Positions 61,801 through 64,000 of a stretch of 64,000 nucleotides of DNA are shown here, piece by piece. The stretch's first letter is position 1. Each line of letters opens with the position of its first letter. The DNA is from Tenrec ecaudatus (Eukaryota; Chordata; Mammalia; Afrosoricida; Tenrecidae). Below the pieces are notes generated by a model. The model saw only the letters and a program-made list of their open reading frames with translations, had not been told where the DNA came from and did no database searches. Location of the stretch: contig NC_134545.1 of NCBI RefSeq assembly GCF_050624435.1, positions 84,827,563 to 84,891,562 on the forward strand, read 5' to 3'. Made by a program: the position numbers and the translations under genes.

Positions 61801-63121
61801 ACGGCAACGTGTTTCCATAAAGATGCACACCCTCAGAAACCTAGGGGGCAGCTCTACTCTGTCCTAGAGGGTCACAATGAGTTGGCATCTACTCTCACGG
61901 CAGGGTTTTAGGTTTCTATTATAAGTATATATATACCCCACACTTTGTCTATCCATTCATCTGCTGGTGGAAATTGTGGCTGCTTCCACTCTTTGGCTGT
62001 TGGGAGAAGTGCTACAGTGAATATGGTGTGCAGGCTTTATTTGCCTTTCTGCGTTCACTTCTGGGCACAAACCTAGGGCTGAGATTGTGACCTCACATGG
62101 TAGTTCTATGTTGAACTTCTTAAGACACTGCCCAACTGCTTTCCACAGTAACTATACCACCTCACACTCCCAGCAGCAATGAATCAATGAACGAGGGTCC
62201 AATTTCTCCAGCAGCACCGGGCATCCTCCCCTGCGGACTCTCACAGATGTGATGTGCTATTTTATGGAAGGTAGATTTGCATCATTCTAATGGCTAATGA
62301 CTAGCTGACTTTTTAAACAAAACTTTCTTAATCATAATGTGATTTTATTGTAAGTAGTCCTTGGGTTCTGAACAAGTGCTGTTTCTATGCTTCTGTTTAA
62401 GTCTAATTTTTACACAAGTTGGAATGATCAGGCAAGGCTCCTAGCTCACATCAGTGAGTCCATCGTTTACTTTGGCAGTATATTCTTCTATGTATAACAT
62501 TAAAGAAATACTTCCAGATACTCTATGACATCTTTCACACATGAATTCACGAATTCAGTAATCATAATGTTTTGATGTGCATGCAAAGTAGTTCCCATTT
62601 GCTGTTAAGAGCCAATTTATGTATCTAGAATTTTTATACAATAGGCCCTTGTTTGTACATAACTACTCATAATTTCGTGGTGTATCAGTTACACACTGGG
62701 CTGCTAACCACAGGATCAGCAGCTGAAACCACCAGCCACTTTGAGGGACTAAGACAAGGTTTTCTACTCCGATAAGAACTGCGGCCTTGGAAACCCACAC
62801 GGCAGTTCAACTTTGTCCTATAGAGCTACTATGAGTCAGCCTGGATTCAGTAGCGGTGAATGACTCATAACCTGGGGACTGCCCGTGTTTGAACTAGAAC
62901 ACATATTTCATGAAAGAAGCAGGTAAGCTTCCAGGGCGATCGGGAGAGGAGATTCCTGGTCTCCTGCCGCCATTGCATCTGGCGGGGCTGCAGGACCAGG
63001 AAATAGAAGTCTGTAAGTACACTTACTTCTTCATGATCTGGATTTCATGGCACCATCGTTCTCTGTTTTTGGTACTTAGTTCTAAGCGACAAGATTTAAT
63101 TGCTATTTTCTGATCAAGTTC
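31786..63121 (-). CDS. CHUK: CHUK, IKK-alpha kinase (coding exons 2-21; exon 1 outside the window)
   Basis: CHUK encodes inhibitor of NF-kappaB kinase subunit alpha, a Ser/Thr kinase of the IKK complex (with IKK-beta and NEMO) and the key kinase of the non-canonical NF-kappaB route that drives p100 processing. Twenty exons join in one frame, encode 710 residues and finish with a stop. With the missing 35-residue first exon this equals the human length of 745. Visible in order: ATP-binding Lys44 (IAIK), catalytic HRDLKPEN with Asp144, D165-L-G in place of DFG as is normal for IKKs, activation-loop Ser176 and Ser180 in [12 protein letters not shown], the APE motif, the ubiquitin-like domain (about 307-384), the long helical scaffold/dimerisation domain, and the NEMO-binding LDWSWL at 738-743. 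No catalytic or regulatory residue is lost. The gene ends about 2.9 kb upstream of the ERLIN1 start, matching human synteny. Confidence 0.98.
31930..32078 (-). repeat. AfroSINE, 3'-shortened
   Basis: tggtgggttcaaaccgccaa and gagccaccagagccgctt mark the head; the tail half is reduced. Confidence 0.75.
32653..32752 (-). CDS. CHUK: CHUK exon 20 (residues 703-736)
   Basis: The exon encodes [20 protein letters not shown] then [13 protein letters not shown]. The acceptor is TCATCCTACAG and the donor ATG/GTAAGT. Confidence 0.97.
32925..33060 (-). repeat. AfroSINE tail half
   Basis: ccaaaaccaaactcactacc followed by ctactggacagggtagaact. The tRNA-like head is missing. Confidence 0.8.
33065..34880. 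other. CHUK intron 19
   Basis: Intronic, no recognisable gene or repeat. A 164-codon plus-strand frame (34320-34814) shows no family resemblance. Confidence 0.45.
34893..35026 (-). CDS. CHUK: CHUK exon 19 (residues 659-703)
   Basis: The exon encodes [20 protein letters not shown] then [20 protein letters not shown] and TPQD, the flexible serine-rich tail before the NEMO-binding peptide. This is the most diverged stretch of the protein: human has TSAEHDHSLSCVV. The acceptor is TCTTTCAG and the donor TGG/GTGGGT. Confidence 0.97.
35594..35741 (-). CDS. CHUK: CHUK exon 18 (residues 609-658)
   Basis: The exon encodes [20 protein letters not shown] then [20 protein letters not shown] and [18 protein letters not shown] replaces human SNIKEADNT. 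The acceptor is GATCTCTCCAG and the donor TGT/GTAAGT. Confidence 0.97.
35986..36082 (-). CDS. CHUK: CHUK exon 17 (residues 577-609)
   Basis: The exon encodes [20 protein letters not shown] then [11 protein letters not shown], within the scaffold helices. The acceptor is CCTTTGCAG and the donor GAG/GTAAAA. Confidence 0.97.
36303..36497 (+). repeat. AfroSINE
   Basis: ctaggtggtgcgcacatttt at the head, aaaggttggtggttcaaacc at the B box, ggcctgatgatccactc in the middle. Confidence 0.75.
37165..37345 (-). repeat. AfroSINE, first of three in a row
   Basis: Tail side gtcgagtcggctctgactca and head agttagcaggtgagtatgta in reverse orientation. Confidence 0.65.
37350..37530 (-). repeat. AfroSINE, second of three in a row
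   Basis: Tail side gtcagtcctgattcactgcc, then cagggcagaactgcttcacc; the head is unclear. Confidence 0.6.
37590..37825 (-). repeat. AfroSINE, third of three in a row
   Basis: caaaaccaaaccaaattcat and ttgagtcagtgccaacttag at the tail, accttgcggttagcagctaa at the head. Confidence 0.85.
39178..39227 (-). CDS. CHUK: CHUK exon 16 (residues 560-577)
   Basis: The shortest internal CHUK exon, 50 bases, encodes [16 protein letters not shown], with His in place of the human Arg at residue 563. The acceptor is TCTTTTGCAG and the donor CAG/GTAAGA. Confidence 0.96.
39880..39989 (-). CDS. CHUK: CHUK exon 15 (residues 524-560)
   Basis: The exon encodes [20 protein letters not shown] then [16 protein letters not shown]. 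The acceptor is TTTGTCTCTTAG and the donor TCT/GTAAGC. LHTEIM replaces human LHAEIM. Confidence 0.97.
40315..40509. mobile_element. SPIN-like non-autonomous hAT element
   Basis: Ends are cggcggttctccacc and ggttgagaaccattg. The body includes cgacccctgtgaaagggtc near the right end, the usual SPIN subterminal pattern. Flanking 8-mers agree at only five of eight positions. Confidence 0.75.
41177..41238 (-). CDS. CHUK: CHUK exon 14 (residues 503-523)
   Basis: This 62-base exon encodes [20 protein letters not shown]. The acceptor follows a long T run on the gene strand (TTTTTTTAG) and the donor is GAG/GTAAAG. Confidence 0.97.
42123..42274 (-). CDS. CHUK: CHUK exon 13 (residues 452-503)
   Basis: The exon encodes [20 protein letters not shown] then [20 protein letters not shown] and [10 protein letters not shown], leucine-rich coiled helix of the scaffold domain. 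The acceptor is GTGGTTTAG and the donor TCT/GTAAGT. Confidence 0.97.
42311..42450. repeat. Local tandem duplication, 70-base period, two copies
   Basis: tcagaaacaaaacat at 42311 and 42381, and ccaaagcctaactt at the end of each copy. It begins about 37 bases upstream of the CHUK exon 13 acceptor. Confidence 0.9.
42709..42832 (-). CDS. CHUK: CHUK exon 12 (residues 411-452)
   Basis: The exon encodes [20 protein letters not shown] then [20 protein letters not shown], the start of the helical scaffold/dimerisation domain. Conservative changes from human are Ile to Val and Lys to Arg. The acceptor is TGCATGTAG and the donor GAT/GTAAGC. Confidence 0.97.
42850..44090. other. CHUK intron 11, exon-proximal part
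   Basis: Intronic, with no gene recognised. At 43511 ggcttccaaaagttcatggg resembles the transposon-end motif also seen near 10512 and 22773. Confidence 0.4.
44110..44730 (-). repeat. Recurrent LINE 3' end, copy 3, the longest
   Basis: About 600 bases of the 3' region: atcattttattgggggctca, aactcttatcacaatccata, and further in a CT-rich tract and cctgaggggtttatctgtcc. It shows how far the shared 3' sequence extends. Confidence 0.8.
44798..44990. mobile_element. SPIN-like non-autonomous hAT element with diverged target duplication
   Basis: A 193-base element with ends cagtagttctcaacctg and aggttgagaaccactg. Flanks are atgcagat (44790-44797) and ctgtagat (44991-44998), six of eight alike and both fitting the nTnnnnAn pattern of hAT insertions. 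It is in inverse orientation to the copy at 63296. Confidence 0.85.
45209..45654. mobile_element. DNA transposon with inverted ends, family not assigned
   Basis: The left end ccgtatatactcgtgtata is mirrored by the right end, which reads cggcttatacttgagtatat. TA dinucleotides border both sides, which would fit a Tc1/mariner-type element. A long hairpin lies in its left part. No transposase is visible. Confidence 0.65.
45220..45287. repeat. Hairpin-forming inverted repeat inside the transposon
   Basis: The arm cgtgtataagccgag then tttttcagca pairs with tgctgaaaaact then cggcttatacacg across a loop of about nine bases, with a four-base bulge. Confidence 0.85.
45658..45805 (+). repeat. AfroSINE, 5'-shortened
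   Basis: aaaggttaggggttcacaaa at the B box and cagttcgactccgtcacaga in the second half. Confidence 0.65.
45885..46058 (+). repeat. RTE/BovB-like LINE fragment
   Basis: The same family as at 12389: gcgtcagttctgactcaggg, accaaacatgatgtcctttt, and atccaaagtatatacgac. Confidence 0.5.
46066..46262. mobile_element. SPIN-like non-autonomous hAT element
   Basis: Ends cggtggttctccacc and ggttgagaaccgttg, with agttcctcatgtggtggcga inside. It lies directly behind the RTE fragment. Flanking 8-mers (ctagatag and atatatat) are inconclusive. Confidence 0.78.
46932..47240. mobile_element. Non-autonomous DNA transposon, same family as at 62351
   Basis: Begins ggcagtccctggtttatga with aagaatttgtagctaagtca inside, and its right part has tgtaagttggggatat. 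Diverged; boundaries approximate. Confidence 0.45.
47302..47404 (-). CDS. CHUK: CHUK exon 11 (residues 377-410)
   Basis: The exon encodes [20 protein letters not shown] then [14 protein letters not shown], identical to my recollection of the human segment. The acceptor is CTTTTCCAG and the donor TTG/GTAAGT. Confidence 0.97.
47640..48010 (+). repeat. L1 3' end, old
   Basis: gtggttgactagaggcggca, then ggtgatggaaatggtttaa and gtgatggctgcagaacttgg, matching the common 3' UTR of mammalian L1M elements. Confidence 0.65.
48112..48345 (+). repeat. AfroSINE, the best-preserved copy
   Basis: The tRNA-like head aggagccctagtggccacta, the B box aaaagttggtggtttgatcc, and the tail tttgaaggcaacaggtttag are all clear. 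The tRNA-derived promoter boxes are readable, but this is a SINE, not a tRNA gene. Confidence 0.95.
48411..48611. mobile_element. OC1-like non-autonomous hAT element
   Basis: Left end cagggctcctcacactgcgg, right end aaagtttgaggacccctg. The subterminal tccaacaggtctgaggaaca and actgtccccctgtt are characteristic of OposCharlie1-type elements. Flanks gtctaagg and gtgtaaag match at six of eight positions. Confidence 0.8.
48793..48987 (-). CDS. CHUK: CHUK exon 10 (residues 312-376, ubiquitin-like domain)
   Basis: At 195 bases this is the longest CHUK coding exon in the window. It encodes [20 protein letters not shown] then [40 protein letters not shown] and VLDGV, a ubiquitin-like fold needed for kinase activity. 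The acceptor is TTTATACAG and the donor GTT/GTAAGA. Confidence 0.98.
49210..50690. other. CHUK intron 9, central part
   Basis: Intronic with no gene or repeat recognised apart from a 13-base G run at 49647. Confidence 0.45.
50704..50839 (-). CDS. CHUK: CHUK exon 9 (residues 266-311)
   Basis: The exon encodes [20 protein letters not shown] then [20 protein letters not shown] and ILNLK, the end of the kinase domain and its link to the ubiquitin-like domain. DLVSKQ replaces human DLTLKQ. The acceptor is CTTTCCAG and the donor AAG/GTTAGT. Confidence 0.97.
51375..51508 (-). repeat. AfroSINE, shortened
   Basis: cactgccatcgagagagcag at the tail side and ggcaccaccaggatccctt at the head. Confidence 0.6.
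51519..51717. mobile_element. Non-autonomous hAT-like element, related to the fragment at 63665
   Basis: Left end caggggctctcaaaact; right end gcccctttgggaaatctg. It holds atcattccagtggcgctgag next to the right end. The reverse complement of that end aligns with the piece at 63665. Flanking 8-mers do not match. Confidence 0.55.
52018..52095 (-). repeat. Recurrent LINE 3' end, copy 4, short
   Basis: attattttattggggactcg and tcttaccacaatcgatacat; cut off where the next copy begins. Confidence 0.8.
52096..52680 (-). repeat. Recurrent LINE 3' end, copy 5, long and in tandem with copy 4
   Basis: aagaatacttttactgggct starts the 3' end, followed by the same CT-rich and gaggggtttatctgtcctgg blocks as copy 3. 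Confidence 0.75.
52856..52963 (-). CDS. CHUK: CHUK exon 8 (residues 230-266)
   Basis: The exon encodes [20 protein letters not shown] then [15 protein letters not shown]. Human has FACEEMSG, so a Cys and a Ser are replaced by Ser and Thr. The acceptor is TTGTACAG and the donor CAG/GTGAGT. Confidence 0.97.
53106..53230 (-). CDS. CHUK: CHUK exon 7 (residues 189-230)
   Basis: The exon begins with [20 protein letters not shown] and encodes the APE motif and the DYWSFG segment of the kinase C-lobe. It ends inside Trp230. Only 130 bases separate it from exon 6. The acceptor is CTCTCGAAG and the donor CTG/GTAAGA. Confidence 0.98.
53361..53450 (-). CDS. CHUK: CHUK exon 6 (residues 159-188, activation loop)
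   Basis: The exon encodes [20 protein letters not shown] then [10 protein letters not shown]. Metal-binding Asp165 and the phosphorylated Ser176 and Ser180 (the NIK and TAK1 target loop) are present. Residue 160 is Leu where human has Ile. The acceptor has a strong pyrimidine tract and ends TTTCACAG; the donor is CTG/GTGAGA. Confidence 0.98.
53790..53928 (-). repeat. AfroSINE, shortened
   Basis: gccggtgccaactcatagcg at the tail side, ctgtaacttcttccagggat in the middle. Confidence 0.65.
54080..54272 (-). repeat. AfroSINE
   Basis: aaccagtcggctctgatgca at the tail, gccactaagccagccacc-like head ending aaagctcctt. The middle is diverged. Confidence 0.65.
54804..54892 (-). CDS. CHUK: CHUK exon 5 (residues 129-158, catalytic loop)
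   Basis: The exon encodes [20 protein letters not shown] then [13 protein letters not shown] with Asp144 and the following Lys and Asn of a working Ser/Thr kinase are intact. The acceptor is CTTTTTTTAG and the donor AAG/GTAGGT. Confidence 0.98.
55335..55354. repeat. (TA)n run at the mariner insertion point
   Basis: Ten TA units lead straight into the left mariner end, as expected for an element that targets TA. Confidence 0.9.
55357..56656 (+). mobile_element. Near full-length mariner element, inactivated
   Basis: About 1300 bases, the usual mariner size. The left end cgagggggacccccc is mirrored by the right end ggctgccccctcg, with TA on both sides. The transposase runs in the plus direction but is broken into several frames. 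Visible pieces: [12 protein letters not shown] near the N terminus (55550), SDETWC with the first catalytic Asp (56013), and [10 protein letters not shown] with the second (56299). The third site, normally YSPDLAPCDF, reads [10 protein letters not shown] (56374), so the third Asp is Tyr. With frame breaks and this loss the enzyme cannot be active. Confidence 0.9.
56697..56906 (-). repeat. AfroSINE
   Basis: tgctcttgagtttattccga at the tail and ctggtggcttgggactactg toward the head, ending caccactaggatgcctt. Confidence 0.75.
57066..57360 (-). repeat. Recurrent LINE 3' end, copy 6
   Basis: (ttta)n followed by gatcattttattgggactcg, ttgttgccatcatcattctc and attattattttgtcatatct. Confidence 0.85.
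57447..57463. repeat. (TA)n microsatellite
   Basis: About nine TA units in CHUK intron 3. Confidence 0.9.
57632..57701 (-). CDS. CHUK: CHUK exon 4 (residues 106-129)
   Basis: The exon encodes [20 protein letters not shown] then SDI, leading into the catalytic loop helix. The acceptor is CCTTTAG and the donor TAG/GTATGT. It is 70 bases long and ends one base into Gly129. Confidence 0.97.
58195..58700 (+). repeat. Probable old repeat of DNA-transposon or MaLR type
   Basis: cgtgtccacctgacgacaca near one end and cgtagtcaacccggcctaac at the other recall a mammal-wide repeat pattern, but I cannot name it. Confidence 0.3.
58822..58936 (-). CDS. CHUK: CHUK exon 3 (residues 67-105)
   Basis: The exon encodes [20 protein letters not shown] then [18 protein letters not shown], the kinase N-lobe through the hinge (MEYCS). 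LDHPSVV replaces human LNHANVV, and residue 88 is Asn for His. The acceptor is CTGGTTAG and the donor AAG/GTAGCA. Confidence 0.97.
59285..59470 (-). repeat. AfroSINE
   Basis: tgtgtcaactctgattcaca at the tail side, ccttaaccgctgcaccgttt at the head. Confidence 0.8.
59495..59630 (+). repeat. L1 3' end fragment
   Basis: cctgaactatacgtgtcaaa followed by tttaccacaataaagtaaa matches the terminal L1M sequence. Confidence 0.55.
60840..61160 (+). mobile_element. Second mariner-like element, transposase 3' fragment
   Basis: tccagcatgacaatgcacct encodes the QHDNAP motif with the second catalytic Asp; the following region keeps [17 protein letters not shown] residues ([15 protein letters not shown]). 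The third catalytic region reads tccggtcttgccccttcagt, so the Asp codons of the consensus are disrupted. This is a different, more decayed mariner than the one at 55357; its upstream part, possibly from 60130, is not defined. Confidence 0.6.
61335..62320 (-). repeat. L1M-type fragment split by an AfroSINE
   Basis: tagtagtattccattga before the SINE and tatccattcatctgctggtg, gctttccacagtaactatac after it follow a standard L1M 3' region. Confidence 0.65.
61727..61918 (+). repeat. AfroSINE inside the L1 fragment
   Basis: gctccgctgctaaccccaaa at the head, caattcaaacacactagctg at the B box, caatgagttggcatctactc at the tail. Confidence 0.8.
62351..62886. mobile_element. Non-autonomous DNA transposon interrupted by an AfroSINE
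   Basis: The left end tagtccttgggttctgaaca is mirrored by the right end tcataacctggggactgcc. Inside, ttaagtctaatttttacaca follows the family pattern. Its own length without the SINE is about 340 bases. Confidence 0.65.
62673..62862 (+). mobile_element. AfroSINE with target-site duplication
   Basis: gtatcagttacacactgggc at the head and atggtcagcctgg-like tail, flanked by actcataa at 62665-62672 and 62863-62870. The duplication shows it landed in the older DNA transposon. Confidence 0.85.
63027..63121 (-). CDS. CHUK: CHUK exon 2 (residues 36-67)
   Basis: The exon encodes [20 protein letters not shown] then [11 protein letters not shown]. It holds the ATP-anchoring Lys44 and the alpha-C helix region. 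Residue 39 is Gln where human has Leu. The acceptor is TTTTGGCAG and the donor GAA/GTAAGT. Exon 1, with the Met start and the glycine loop, lies beyond 64000. Confidence 0.97.
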
Positions 63122-63295
63122 CTGCCAAAACAGTAAAAAGTATAGTTAGATTCTTGTGCAGATTTCCTTGCTATCAAAGAAATGTCAAGCTGAAGATGGG
63201 TGAGGGGAATGGGACTCTTTAGCTTTACTTATTAGCATAATGGTTCACAGCTCTTTGAGTTACCACTTTGCTAAGTAAACAATGACACTCTAAAC

Positions 63296-63486
63296 CAGTG
63301 GTTCTCAACCTTCCTAATGCCACGGCCCTTTAATACAGTTCCTCATGTTGTGGTGATCCCCCCTCCCCATCACCCAACCATAAAATTATTTTCGTCGCTA
63401 CTTCATAACTGTAATTTTGTTACTGTTATGAATTGGACGACCCCTGGGAAAGGGTCATTCAACCCTTAAAGGGGTCTCAATCGCTG
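63296..63486. mobile_element. SPIN-like non-autonomous hAT element with perfect target duplication
   Basis: A 191-base element from cagtggttctcaaccttcct to ggggtctcaatcgctg. It is flanked by identical ctctaaac at 63288-63295 and 63487-63494, fitting nTnnnnAn. There is no coding capacity; it must have been moved by a transposase supplied elsewhere. Confidence 0.9.
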
Positions 63487-63664
63487 CTCTAAACCCACGA
63501 TTCAAACCTGAACTTCAAACACACCCAAGTGCACAAGCGAAAATGGACTGAAGCTAATCGTAAGGCAGGCAGGTCCCCACAGAACGCTGTCTCAGACACA
63601 GAGCTATATCAAATTGTCTCCCAATGAACCCCCTTTGTCAAAGATAACTAACAATGGCCCCAGC

Positions 63665-63752
63665 CTCTAGTGTATGATTCCCAAAGTGGGGGATACCTTC
63701 CCTAGAGGGCACTAGAATGATCCAGGAGGGCTGCAAAAGCAGATGCCTACAC
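63665..63752. mobile_element. hAT-like fragment, family of 51519, cut by a LINE
   Basis: gattcccaaagtgggggata then atgatccaggagggctgcaa and agcagatgcctacac align with the reversed right half of the element at 51519-51717. It stops where the LINE 3' end begins. Confidence 0.5.
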
Positions 63753-64000
63753 TTTTTTGTTAAATCATTTTATTGGGGGCTCATACAACTCTTATCACAA
63801 TCCATACATACATCAATTGTATAAAGCACATTTGTTACCCTCATCATTCTCAAAACATTTGCTCCCCACTTAAGGCCCTGGCATCAGCTCATTTTTCCCC
63901 CTCCCTTCCCACTCCCCCCTCCCTCATGAACCCTTGATAATTTATAAATTATTATTTTGTCACATCTTACACTGGCCGACGTCTCCCTTCACCCACTTTT
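63753..64000 (-). repeat. Recurrent LINE 3' end, copy 7, running off the window
   Basis: aatcattttattgggggctc, then tcttatcacaatccatacat; close in sequence to copies 3 and 6. Confidence 0.85.

Overview
This window is mammalian nuclear DNA from an afrotherian, most probably the lesser hedgehog tenrec (Echinops telfairi) or a close relative. Three things point there. About thirty tRNA-derived SINEs of the AfroSINE type are scattered through it on both strands, and these are diagnostic of Afrotheria. There are several short hAT elements resembling SPIN and OC1, which among afrotherians are reported from the tenrec. A young LINE 3' end recurs seven times. No bacterial, viral or plasmid gene is present.

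Two protein-coding genes fill the window, both on the minus strand and arranged head to tail, as they are in human 10q24. CHUK (IKK-alpha, the NF-kappaB kinase) lies on the right: all coding exons except the first are present, and they run from 63121 down to the stop codon at 31786, with a 3' UTR ending near 30600. ERLIN1 (an ER lipid-raft SPFH protein) lies on the left: its CpG-island promoter and a probable non-coding first exon are near 27430-28520, its ATG is at 27731, and nine coding exons are present down to 531. The last coding exons, about 100 residues, lie beyond the left edge. Every listed junction has a GT donor and an AG acceptor. The CHUK exons in the window encode 710 residues; with a first exon of 35 residues, as in human, this gives the human length of 745.

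The rest is intronic or intergenic and heavily repeat-derived: an old antisense L1 in ERLIN1 intron 8 (about 2860-6720), L1 remnants near 12-13, 47.6, 59.5 and 61.3-62.3 kb, BovB/RTE-like pieces, AfroSINEs, the recurrent LINE 3' ends, two dead mariner elements (55357-56656 and about 60840-61160), and at least four families of short non-autonomous DNA transposons, some with readable target-site duplications. The interval between the genes (28500-30590) holds only repeats and unassigned sequence.

I see no new biological system. The most informative signals are the layered DNA-transposon insertions, including a SPIN-like copy with a perfect 8-bp duplication, and a long (UG)n tract directly behind the donor of ERLIN1 exon 9.
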